A stretch of 8,089 bases of DNA from an uncultured bacterium (GTDB lineage: Bacteria > Patescibacteriota > Dojkabacteria > SC72). Numbering within the stretch: the stretch's first letter is position 1; each line of letters opens with the position of its first letter. The notes beneath the pieces were generated by a model that made no database searches, was not told the origin of the DNA, and worked only from the letters and a program-made list of their open reading frames with translations. Location of the stretch: positions 1-8,089 of the forward strand of contig CALLXA010000042.1 of assembly GCA_938015795.1 (NCBI GenBank), read 5' to 3'. The translations under genes were made by a program, and so were the position numbers. This document shows positions 1 to 6,355 of this stretch, one piece after another.

Positions 1-759
1 AGATAAATTAATACTATAAATTAATGAAGAAGAACCAAAAATCAAATATAAATTAATCAAATTTGAACCTAATATATTACCAATACCCATCTCTCCATTT
101 CCCTTCCTTATAGCTGCAAAAGCAGCAACTAACTCTAACAAAGAAGTCCCAATAGCCATAACAAAATAACCTAAAATAGATTCTTGAATATTGAATAGTT
201 CAGAGAATTTCAATATGTAATCAACACTATATTTACCCAAAATAATTAATGCAATTAATGAAAGAATTAAAATTAACAAATTAAATTTAACCTCACTCTT
301 AATTCTATGAACCCCATTATTTCTTTTTGAGATTAAAAGAATGAAAGGTACTATCACAATTAAAATAACTCCACTAATTACAGTTAATGTGAAATTATTT
401 AAAATTAAAAGAATTACAAAAAACAGTAAAGAGAATAAACTTAAAGGAATGTTTAAAAATACATCAGTCTTGTTCAATTTGTATGGCTTGTAAACTGCAA
501 GAACTCCTAATACTAAGGTGATGTTGGCTATACAGCTTCCCAATACATTTGAAATAGCAATATCAGTATGACCTGTATATGTTGAATATGTACTAACAAT
601 AAATTCAGGTAATGAAGTGCCAAAAGCAACTAAAGTAAAACCAATTATAAACCCACTGATTTTCAACTTCTTAGCTAATGAGATTGATTGACCAATAAAG
701 GTATCTGCAGCCTTTACTGTCCCTAAAAGTAAAACTATTGAAATTAAAAGGTATTGCAT
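1..759 (-). CDS. Sodium/calcium exchanger family membrane protein (CaCA superfamily), C-terminus cut by the window edge
   Basis: Reading leftward from an ATG at 757-759 gives 253 open codons with no stop before base 1, so the C-terminus lies outside the window. The protein is almost entirely hydrophobic helices and carries the two inverted alpha-repeats of cation/Ca2+ exchangers: GTSLPE at residues 47-52 followed by SNVLGSCIAN (70-79), and GTSLLE at 204-209 followed by GNILGSNLIN (227-236). The spacing between the two key glutamates (E52, E209) and from each glutamate to N79 and N236 matches the archaeal NCX_Mj exchanger, where these positions bind Na+ and Ca2+. Family knowledge suggests Ca2+ efflux driven by Na+ or H+ across the cytoplasmic membrane. 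Oddities are Cys76 in place of the Asn of GSN in repeat 1, Leu in place of Pro in the repeat 2 GTSLPE motif, and Asn236 where NCX_Mj has Asp. The gene is divergent from trmB with 51 bases between the starts. Ion specificity cannot be told from the sequence. Confidence 0.9.
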   Translation of the reverse strand, partial: MQYLLISIVLLLGTVKAADTFIGQSISLAKKLKISGFIIGFTLVAFGTSLPEFIVSTYSTYTGHTDIAISNVLGSCIANITLVLGVLAVYKPYKLNKTDVFLNIPLSLFSLLFFVILLILNNFTLTVISGVILIVIVPFILLISKRNNGVHRIKSEVKFNLLILILSLIALIILGKYSVDYILKFSELFNIQESILGYFVMAIGTSLLELVAAFAAIRKGNGEMGIGNILGSNLINLYLIFGSSSLIYSINLS

Positions 760-798
760 ATTTCAATATGTAAAATTGAATAATAAATATTTTCCTAG

Positions 799-804
799 TA
801 TATT
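799..804 (+). promoter_or_regulatory. Candidate -10 box for trmB, giving a leaderless or near-leaderless transcript
   Basis: TATATT ends six bases before the trmB ATG at 811, so transcription would begin at about the A of the start codon. No Shine-Dalgarno sequence precedes the ATG. No convincing -35 hexamer is visible, and the surroundings are so AT-rich that chance matches are easy. Confidence 0.35.
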
Positions 805-810
805 CCATAT

Positions 811-1452
811 ATGGCAAGAATGAAACTTAAAAGATTTGCAGAGGTAGAAACATTTGAAAATGTTTTACAATGGACAAAAAAAGATACAAAGAAAAAAATA
901 GAACAAGAAATAAAAAAATACGACAAAAGAATATTAGAATTAGCATGTGGTAAAGGAGAGTATACAATAGCCTTAGCTAAGATAAATCCAAACAATATAT
1001 ATATAGGTGTAGATATACAGGGAGAAAGACTTTGGAGAGGATCTAAAATAGCAACAGAGGAGAAACTCTCAAATGTATATTTTTTAAGATCTCCAATAGA
1101 TGTATTAGATAATTACATACCAAAGAAAAGTATTGATGAGATATGGATTACATTCCCAGATCCTTTCTTAAAGGAAAGATTTGCAAGAAAGAGATTAACT
1201 TCTGAGAAATTCTTAAAAATATATAAAAAGATATTAAAAAGAAATGCTGTTATAAATTTAAAAACTGATTCTAAAGAACTATTTGAATTTACTCTAAAAA
1301 CAGTTTCTGAATGTAAAGGAGAAATAATAAAAAATATCTGGGATATATATTCAAAAAAGAATATAAAAGAAGAATTAGAAATCAAAACAACCTTTGAAAA
1401 CAAGCATCTTAAGAATAATAAAAAAATTGGATATATTCAGTTTAGAGTGTAA
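811..1452 (+). CDS. trmB: tRNA (guanine-N7-)-methyltransferase TrmB
   Basis: The 213-residue protein transfers a methyl group from S-adenosylmethionine to N7 of G46 in the variable loop of tRNAs. It has the class I Rossmann methyltransferase layout: the SAM-binding loop ELACGKGEY at 43-51, an acidic residue ending strand 2 in GVDIQG (D68) expected to hold the SAM ribose, and the family signature ITFPDP at 113-118 followed by a basic stretch with KERFARKRL (121-129) for tRNA contact. TDSKELFEF near residue 153 matches the conserved C-terminal TD segment. The length is normal for the family. The start at 811 gives MARMKLKRF, and an in-frame ATG nine bases later (820) is a possible alternative. 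The gene stands 33 bases upstream of rubrerythrin on the same strand and might share a transcript with it, although a -10-like box lies in the gap. Confidence 0.95.
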   Translation: MARMKLKRFAEVETFENVLQWTKKDTKKKIEQEIKKYDKRILELACGKGEYTIALAKINPNNIYIGVDIQGERLWRGSKIATEEKLSNVYFLRSPIDVLDNYIPKKSIDEIWITFPDPFLKERFARKRLTSEKFLKIYKKILKRNAVINLKTDSKELFEFTLKTVSECKGEIIKNIWDIYSKKNIKEELEIKTTFENKHLKNNKKIGYIQFRV

Positions 1453-1471
1453 TAATATAGATAGATAAATT

Positions 1472-1477
1472 TAGAAT
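1472..1477 (+). promoter_or_regulatory. Candidate -10 box before rubrerythrin
   Basis: TAGAAT ends eight bases before the ATG at 1486, in the same near-leaderless geometry as trmB and the histidine kinase gene. No clear -35 is visible. The 33-base gap after trmB is too short to exclude read-through. Confidence 0.3.
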
Positions 1478-1485
1478 ATTTTTAA

Positions 1486-2055
1486 ATGAAAGAAACATTA
1501 AGAATTCTTACAGAAGCATATATTGGAGAATCTCAAGCTAGAAATAGATATACATTTTACTCTAGTATTGCTAAGAAGGAAGGATATATTCAAATTTCTC
1601 AAATATTTGAAACAACAGCTTTACAAGAGAAAGAGCATGCGAGTTGGTTGTTTAAAATGATACAGGATTTGAAAGAGGGAAATGAATTTGAGGTAACAGC
1701 AAAAGCTCCATTAGTATTGGGTGATACGAAAGAAAATCTTAAATCTGCAGTAGAGGGAGAGATGTATGAAAACAAAATTATGTATCCTGATTTTGCAAAG
1801 ATAGCTAAAGATGAAGGTTTAGATTCTGTAGCTAAAAGATTAGAATCAATAGCAATTGCAGAGGGTCATCATGCTGAAAGATATCAAAAATTGTTAACAG
1901 TTCTAGAAGATGGCTCAATATTTAAGAAAGATAAACCTGTTGTTTGGGTTTGTGCTGAATGTGGTTATGTATATGTAGGTGAAGAACCACCAGAGTTATG
2001 TCCTTCATGTAGTCATCCAAAAGGATACTATTATTTGATGAATGAAGAGTACTAA
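1486..2055 (+). CDS. rbr: Rubrerythrin (diiron peroxidase with C-terminal rubredoxin domain)
   Basis: The 189-residue cytoplasmic protein has classical rubrerythrin architecture and full family length. The N-terminal four-helix ferritin-like domain (about 1-140) supplies the diiron ligands: E15, the E48-K-E-H51 motif, E92 and E95 in EGEMYE, and E126 and H129 in EGHH. The C-terminal rubredoxin domain has CAEC at 156-159 and CPSC at 172-175, which should bind one Fe(Cys)4 centre. Rubrerythrins reduce hydrogen peroxide to water using electrons from rubredoxin or NAD(P)H:rubredoxin reductase and are typical of anaerobes and microaerophiles. No dedicated reductase is visible in the window; the ferredoxin at 6648 is a possible but unproven partner. 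The TAA stop is directly followed by the ATG of the response regulator, so co-transcription and translational coupling are likely. Confidence 0.96.
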   Translation: MKETLRILTEAYIGESQARNRYTFYSSIAKKEGYIQISQIFETTALQEKEHASWLFKMIQDLKEGNEFEVTAKAPLVLGDTKENLKSAVEGEMYENKIMYPDFAKIAKDEGLDSVAKRLESIAIAEGHHAERYQKLLTVLEDGSIFKKDKPVVWVCAECGYVYVGEEPPELCPSCSHPKGYYYLMNEEY

Positions 2056-2724
2056 ATGCGAATATTATTAGTAGAAGATGAAGATGCTTTAAGAAAACCT
2101 GTAAAAAGTTTCTTAGAAAAAAAAGGTTTTGCTGTAGATGAAGCTGATAATGGTAAATCTGCAATAGAATATATATCACTAAATCAATATGACTGTATAT
2201 TGTTAGATTTAAATCTTCCAGAAATAGACGGTATAAGGGTATCTAATGAAATTAGAAAAGAGAAAAATACCGTACCAATAATCATGGTAACTGCAAGATC
2301 ACAAATATATAACAAATTAGAAGGTTTTGAATCTGGAGCAGATGACTACATAACCAAACCATTTGATCTTAACGAACTTGTAGCAAGAGTACATGCAGTT
2401 ATAAAGCGATCTTCAAAAAATTCAGAAGAGAAATTACAGTGTAAATCATTTGAACTACTTGTAGATGAAAACTGTATAGTTGAAATTGAATCTAAAAAGA
2501 AAACAGAATTAAGTAACAAAGAAGTTGGAATATTAGAATACCTAATTCGAAATAAAGGAAGAATAATATCCTCAGAAGAATTGTTAGAACATGTTTGGGA
2601 TAGGGAAGTAGATACATTCTCAGATACTGTAAAAACACATATTAAAACATTAAGAAAGAAAATAGATCCTAAGAAAAAACTCATTAAAACTGTTCGTGGA
2701 AAAGGATATCAATTAGAGGATTAG
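2056..2724 (+). CDS. OmpR/PhoB-family DNA-binding response regulator
   Basis: The 222-residue protein has an N-terminal receiver domain (about 1-120) and a C-terminal winged-helix DNA-binding domain (about 128-222). Receiver residues are complete: acidic pocket E7/D8, phospho-acceptor D51 in LLDLNLP, T79 in VTAR, and K101 in TKPF. The C-terminal domain ends in the typical TVRGKGYQLED segment. By family knowledge it is phosphorylated by a sensor kinase and then binds promoter repeats; the likely partner is the kinase at 2904. The start ATG abuts the rubrerythrin stop with no spacer, so ribosomes finishing rubrerythrin can reinitiate here. This places the regulator in the rubrerythrin operon and not directly with its kinase, from which 179 bases separate it. 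The target genes are unknown. Confidence 0.95.
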   Translation: MRILLVEDEDALRKPVKSFLEKKGFAVDEADNGKSAIEYISLNQYDCILLDLNLPEIDGIRVSNEIRKEKNTVPIIMVTARSQIYNKLEGFESGADDYITKPFDLNELVARVHAVIKRSSKNSEEKLQCKSFELLVDENCIVEIESKKKTELSNKEVGILEYLIRNKGRIISSEELLEHVWDREVDTFSDTVKTHIKTLRKKIDPKKKLIKTVRGKGYQLED

Positions 2725-2778
2725 TTTTCACTTTCATTTCACCTTTCTGATTGTAATATATATTCATAATTAATTTTA

Positions 2779-2844
2779 ATGGATATATTAAATATGATGG
2801 AACCTTTTGCAAAGGATATCTTTGCTGGTTGCGGGGAGTATTAA
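2779..2844 (+). CDS. Possible 21-residue peptide ORF between regulator and kinase
   Basis: An ATG at 2779 opens 21 codons ending in TAA at 2842-2844. The peptide begins MDILNMMEPFAKDIF and ends AGCGEY, giving an amphipathic N-terminal part and a single Cys near the C-terminus. A CATAAT box ends eight bases before the ATG, the same geometry as neighbouring gene starts. The codons GCT GGT TGC GGG GAG are much richer in G than the flanking genes, so something other than random AT-rich spacer is present. Whether it is coding or RNA structure cannot be settled here. In-frame ATGs at 2794 and 2797 are alternatives. A short peptide next to a sensor kinase and an exporter recalls peptide-signalling cassettes, but no leader or cleavage motif is recognisable, so the function is unassigned. 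Confidence 0.25.
   Translation: MDILNMMEPFAKDIFAGCGEY
2803..2825 (+). promoter_or_regulatory. Two overlapping, mutually exclusive hairpins upstream of the kinase gene
   Basis: CCTTT (2803-2807) can pair with AAAGG (2811-2815) around a TGC loop, or GCAAAG (2809-2814) can pair with CTTTGC (2820-2825) around a GATAT loop. The two helices share bases and cannot form together. Neither is followed by a T-tract, so this is not an intrinsic terminator. It lies inside the possible 21-residue ORF. A regulatory role is conjecture. Confidence 0.25.
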
Positions 2845-2891
2845 TATATAAATCTAGATTATGACTTAAAACTGCTCTATCCTTTTTGATA

Positions 2892-2897
2892 TATAAT
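2892..2897 (+). promoter_or_regulatory. Consensus -10 box for the histidine kinase gene, leaderless geometry
   Basis: A perfect TATAAT ends six bases before the ATG at 2904, placing the expected transcription start on the start codon itself. No good -35 is present at 16-18 bases upstream, and no Shine-Dalgarno sequence precedes the ATG. This supports choosing ATG 2904 over the in-frame TTG at 2886, which would lie upstream of the box. Confidence 0.45.
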
Positions 2898-2903
2898 GTT
2901 GGT

Positions 2904-4067
2904 ATGCAAATTACAAAAACAATTAGATTCAGACTTACAATTTGGTATTCAGCACTGGTCTTCTTTTTTTGTGGACTTTTTTTGTTATCTATAAATTTAC
3001 TTCTAGAAGACTATTTCCAAAGAGAAGCATTATTACCTACCGCTCAAAGATGGGGTTTAATGCAGAGGATCGAAGAAACAGCACCTGGTTTTCAAGTATT
3101 TAAAAACTTGAATGAAGATACTCGCGAATTTTTATCAGAGGCGAGATTAAATGATATGCAAAATATTAGAGAAGCCTCTCTCTACTCTTTAATTCCATTA
3201 ACCCTTCTAAGCTTTGCTGGGGGATATGTACTTTCTGGACAAATGTTAAGACCAATTAGTGATCTTAATGAAGAAATTAAGAAAAAAAGTATGGAGAACT
3301 TTAAAGAAAAAATTATATATGAAGATACTGGAGATGAAATTTCTGAGTTAATATATAATTTTAATAAAATGTCTTCACGGTTAGGTAAATCTTTTGATGC
3401 TCAAAAAGAATTTGTTGAAAATGCCTCTCATGAACTTAAAACGCCACTATCAATTATTCAAGCAAACATAGACTCTGTTTTAGTTGATAATAAAGTAACA
3501 AAAGAAGAGTTAGAAAATGTTCTTAAAGATTCTAAAAAATCAATATCCTTTATGAATAGCCTTACAGAAGATTTACTTCTACTATCTCTTTTGGAAGTAG
3601 GAGTAGAAAAAAAAGAAATAGTCTTAAAAAATGTATTAGAAAGTGCAATTGCACAGTTAAGTTATTTAATTAAAGAGAAAGGTATAACTGTTAAATTTGA
3701 AGTTGAGAAGAAATTCTCTAACCTCAAAATTATAGGTAATAGTATTCTCTTAGAAAGATCTTTCATGAATATTATTGAAAATGCTTTGAAATATTCTAAT
3801 TGTAAAAATATTATTATTAATATAAAGAAAGAGAAAAATTCAGTTTGTATTAGTATTAAGGATGATGGAAAAGGTATATCTAAATCTGAACAGGAGAAGA
3901 TATTTGAAAGATTTTACAGAATAGATAAGTCTAGAGCTAGAAAAAATGGAGGTAGTGGATTAGGTTTGGCTATTGTCAAAAAAGTTGTTGAAATACATGA
4001 AGGGGAAATTATTGTTGAAAGTGAGGATGGAAATGGTTCTGAATTTATTGTCTCTTTAAACGTATAA
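2904..4067 (+). CDS. Membrane sensor histidine kinase (HAMP, HisKA, HATPase_c)
   Basis: With the ATG at 2904 the protein has 387 residues. Domains in order are TM helix 1 (about 12-34), an extracytoplasmic segment of about 57 residues, TM helix 2 (about 92-112), HAMP (about 113-165), dimerisation/phosphoacceptor domain with SHELKTP (H176), and an ATP-binding domain with the N box IIENALKY (N293), G1 box DDGKG (320-324), F box FERFYRID and G2 box GGSGLGLA (349-356). All catalytic boxes are intact. A TTG at 2886 would add six residues but sits before a consensus -10 box, so ATG 2904 is preferred. It autophosphorylates on His and should pass phosphate to the response regulator at 2056, the only one in the window. 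The external sensor region is small, has no recognisable ligand-binding domain and no cysteines, so the signal is unknown. A small-loop sensor beside an ABC exporter could detect envelope stress or a peptide (inference). Confidence 0.95.
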   Translation: MQITKTIRFRLTIWYSALVFFFCGLFLLSINLLLEDYFQREALLPTAQRWGLMQRIEETAPGFQVFKNLNEDTREFLSEARLNDMQNIREASLYSLIPLTLLSFAGGYVLSGQMLRPISDLNEEIKKKSMENFKEKIIYEDTGDEISELIYNFNKMSSRLGKSFDAQKEFVENASHELKTPLSIIQANIDSVLVDNKVTKEELENVLKDSKKSISFMNSLTEDLLLLSLLEVGVEKKEIVLKNVLESAIAQLSYLIKEKGITVKFEVEKKFSNLKIIGNSILLERSFMNIIENALKYSNCKNIIINIKKEKNSVCISIKDDGKGISKSEQEKIFERFYRIDKSRARKNGGSGLGLAIVKKVVEIHEGEIIVESEDGNGSEFIVSLNV

Positions 4068-4105
4068 TACATATATTCTACAAGGTTAAATGTATGTTTA
4101 TAATC

Positions 4106-4134
4106 TTGACCCAATATTAAATTGTTGCTAATAT
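4106..4134 (+). promoter_or_regulatory. Sigma70-type promoter for the ABC exporter
   Basis: TTGACC (4106-4111) and TAATAT (4129-4134) are separated by exactly 17 bases, and TG at 4126-4127 gives an extended -10 (TGCTAATAT). The predicted start is near 4141, leaving a leader of about 30 bases before the ATG at 4171. This is the best promoter match I found in the window and suggests that the exporter can be expressed independently of the kinase. The leader has no clear ribosome binding site. Confidence 0.6.
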
Positions 4135-4170
4135 TCAAGATTACAAAATACTTTGCCAATAAACTTTCAT

Positions 4171-5991
4171 ATGCAAAAGAAAACAAGCGAGAATAAACTC
4201 TCAATTAAAGAGTTTGTTTTAATTTCCAAATGGTCATTTGAAATAAGTTGGAAAATATCCAAAGCAGGTACTATTGGTAGATTCATTTCTGAAATAATAC
4301 TTGGTCTAGATGGCTTTATTAGCATATTTATAATGTCTATTCTTCTTGATAGAGCTATAGAGCTGGTGAGTAGTAACTCTCAAGAGATAACATCAATTAT
4401 TCCGATTCTATTTATACTGTTGCTATATACACTTTTCATGTCTGTAATGAGAAGAGTACAAGAATTCTCAAGGCGAATGACCAGACAGTTTGCCTTTAGT
4501 AAGATAGAGGAACTTCGTTTTGAAAAATTACACTCTCTTGGTATACAGTCTTTAGAAGATCCCGAGATTAACAATATGTTGCAAAATACAAAAAATTGGA
4601 TGTGGGACATCCCTGATGTATCTATTGGAGTTATAAGGATAATTGCAGCTCTTGTAAAAAGTGTTTTAACAGGAATTGTTTTAATTAACAAAATCCCTAT
4701 ATTAGTACCAATATTAGTAGTTAGTGCTGCAGTATCGTTTTATCAAAGTAGGAATATTTTCAAAAAAGATTTCAGTTGGCAAACAAGAGAAGATCACTTA
4801 GACAAGAAAAGATCTCAATGGTGGACCTCTGATGATTTAACAAACCCTGTAAGCCTAAGCGAAATATCAATAACAGGTGCATATGATTATTTAAGTAAGA
4901 AATTCATTTCCTTTTTTAAATATTTTAACAATGGTCTTATTAGAATATATAAACTGGATTTCTATACAGGATTGATAGTAGATATATTTGAATCAGGAAT
5001 AATATTCTATGGATATATTAGAGTATTCACACTATTACTGGAAAAAACAATATCTGTAGGTGATACAACATTGTATATGAGTGCAATCAGGAATTTTCAA
5101 TCAGGACTATCATGGTTTGCAACAGAATTAGTAATTCAAAGAGATCTCGCTATTAAAGTAGGTGAAGTATACAAACTATTTCAATTAGAGCCTAAAATTA
5201 GTGATGGCGGATATAAACTGGAAAGATTAATTAATCCCCCAAGTATAGAATTTAACAATATTACTTTCAAATATCCAAATACAAAAACTAATGTATTAGA
5301 AAATTTTAACCTTAAAATTATGCCAGGTGAGAAAATAGCTATTGTAGGTGAAAACGGTGCAGGTAAATCAACTATGGTTAAACTACTATGTCGACTATAT
5401 GACCCACAGGAAGGAACGATTTTAATTAATGGTAGAGATTTGAAAGATCTTGAAATTAATGACTGGTACAAAAACATAGGGGTACTTTTCCAAGATTATA
5501 ATTTCTATGAACATCTTACAGCTGAAGAAAATATCTATCTTGGTAAGCCAGCAAAAGCAATGGATAGGTTGAAAATGATTGAAGCTGCTAAAAATGCCGA
5601 AGCTCATGATTTCATACAAAAATATCCGGATAAGTATAAAACAATTATGACAGAAAGATTCAAAGGGGGTATCAGACCAAGTAATGGACAGAAGCAAAAA
5701 TTAGCTATTGCTAGATTCTTTTACAGAAATGCTCCTTTTGCTATATTTGATGAACCAACATCGGCAATTGATGCCCAAGCAGAGTATAAAATATTTAATA
5801 GAATTTATAACTTTTTTGATAACAAATCAGTTATTATTATCTCACATAGATTCTCTACTGTTAGAAATGCGGATAGAATATTGGTTGTAGAGGGTGGAAA
5901 AATAGCAGAAGAAGGTTCCCACAAAGAGTTATTATCTCTAAATGGAATTTATGCGGATAGCTTTAAAAAACAAGCAGAAGGGTACTTGTAA
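4171..5991 (+). CDS. ABC transporter, fused permease and ATPase (type I exporter half-transporter)
   Basis: The start at ATG 4171 gives 606 residues; an in-frame TTG at 4153 would add six. The N-terminal half (about 20-330) is a six-helix transmembrane domain, and the C-terminal half is the nucleotide-binding domain. Visible motifs are the A-loop Tyr368, Walker A GENGAGKST (393-401, K399), Q-loop Gln441 in FQDYN, a signature motif reading PSNGQ (503-507) instead of LSGGQ, Walker B with D527 and catalytic E528 (FDEPTSAID), and switch His559 in SHRFS. All ATP-hydrolysing residues are intact, so it should be active, probably as a homodimer exporting an unknown hydrophobic or peptide substrate. 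No peptidase domain is fused at the N-terminus. It follows the kinase by 103 bases with its own promoter and is tail to tail with the winged-helix gene, with one base between stops. Confidence 0.93.
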   Translation: MQKKTSENKLSIKEFVLISKWSFEISWKISKAGTIGRFISEIILGLDGFISIFIMSILLDRAIELVSSNSQEITSIIPILFILLLYTLFMSVMRRVQEFSRRMTRQFAFSKIEELRFEKLHSLGIQSLEDPEINNMLQNTKNWMWDIPDVSIGVIRIIAALVKSVLTGIVLINKIPILVPILVVSAAVSFYQSRNIFKKDFSWQTREDHLDKKRSQWWTSDDLTNPVSLSEISITGAYDYLSKKFISFFKYFNNGLIRIYKLDFYTGLIVDIFESGIIFYGYIRVFTLLLEKTISVGDTTLYMSAIRNFQSGLSWFATELVIQRDLAIKVGEVYKLFQLEPKISDGGYKLERLINPPSIEFNNITFKYPNTKTNVLENFNLKIMPGEKIAIVGENGAGKSTMVKLLCRLYDPQEGTILINGRDLKDLEINDWYKNIGVLFQDYNFYEHLTAEENIYLGKPAKAMDRLKMIEAAKNAEAHDFIQKYPDKYKTIMTERFKGGIRPSNGQKQKLAIARFFYRNAPFAIFDEPTSAIDAQAEYKIFNRIYNFFDNKSVIIISHRFSTVRNADRILVVEGGKIAEEGSHKELLSLNGIYADSFKKQAEGYL

Positions 5992-5992
5992 A

Positions 5993-6277
5993 CTAAAAAA
6001 GTTTGCTCCAAATAACTTCAATCATTCTTGAATTAGAAGAATTTGTAAACTTGTAATAGGTAAGATCATTTCTATTATCTTGTGTAACAATTCCTAGCTT
6101 TTGTAGATTCTCACAGTAATTTACTACCTTTCTCTCTGTTATATCAGTAGCATCTGAAAGATCATTAGTACTAACATAATCATTTTCTTCCATCAACATA
6201 TCCAATATCATCAAATACTCAGGCTCTGCTAATATAGATAATATATTTGAATACTTTATTGCTGTTGATCTGTTCAT
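5993..6277 (-). CDS. Small winged-helix (ArsR-like) DNA-binding protein
   Basis: This 94-residue protein on the minus strand starts at an ATG at 6275-6277. Residues about 8-32 form a helical lead (LSILAEPEYLMILDMLMEEN), the helix-turn-helix covers about 36-62 (TNDLSDATDITERKVVNYCENLQKLGIV), and a short beta-wing follows (NDLTYYKF, about 69-76). The layout resembles ArsR/GntR-type single-domain winged helices with a recognition helix around ITERKVVNYCE. There are only one or two cysteines and no metal-binding CxC motif, so metal sensing is not indicated. It is convergent with the ABC exporter, one base between stop codons, and its upstream region is shared with a divergent plus-strand promoter, a typical layout for an autoregulator. 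The family is clear, but the ligand and target are not. Confidence 0.75.
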   Translation of the reverse strand: MNRSTAIKYSNILSILAEPEYLMILDMLMEENDYVSTNDLSDATDITERKVVNYCENLQKLGIVTQDNRNDLTYYKFTNSSNSRMIEVIWSKLF

Positions 6278-6316
6278 TTTTTCAAATTAAAAAATTAACC
6301 TATATACATACTACTA

Positions 6317-6329
6317 AAGTTGGAAACTT
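6317..6329. promoter_or_regulatory. Small inverted repeat, possible operator between divergent transcription units
   Basis: AAGTT-GGA-AACTT is a five-base inverted repeat with a three-base spacer. It overlaps the -35 hexamer of the plus-strand promoter and lies 40 bases upstream of the winged-helix start, where a TATATA on the minus strand (6306-6301) could serve as that gene's -10. It would be a natural site for the small winged-helix protein, but a five-base arm is short and may be chance. Confidence 0.25.
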
Positions 6330-6349
6330 AAATCAAAAAAGGGTATAAT
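6320..6349 (+). promoter_or_regulatory. Plus-strand promoter driving the RNA-rich intergenic region
   Basis: TTGGAA (6320-6325) and a perfect TATAAT (6344-6349) are 18 bases apart. The predicted transcription start is near 6356. No protein gene begins within 290 bases downstream, so the promoter serves an RNA leader or a small RNA. A second, poorly spaced pair (TTGACT 6369-6374 and TATAAC 6389-6394, 14 bases apart) lies downstream and could contribute. Confidence 0.5.
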
Positions 6350-6355
6350 ACTAAG

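Noticed and set aside
2701..2820. The 10-mer AAAGGATATC occurs twice (2701-2710 and 2811-2820) as a possible direct repeat or regulator site.
   Set aside because: The first copy encodes the conserved GKGYQ end of the response regulator, so the match is explained by coding constraint plus chance.
4067..4099. ATACAT/ATGTAT hairpin after the kinase gene as a terminator.
   Set aside because: Only six A/T-rich pairs around an 18-base loop and no proper T-tract.
4090..4131. A 13-codon ORF beginning MYVYNLDP in the kinase-exporter gap.
   Set aside because: It overlaps the strong exporter promoter at 4106-4134, is very short and has no start signal of its own.
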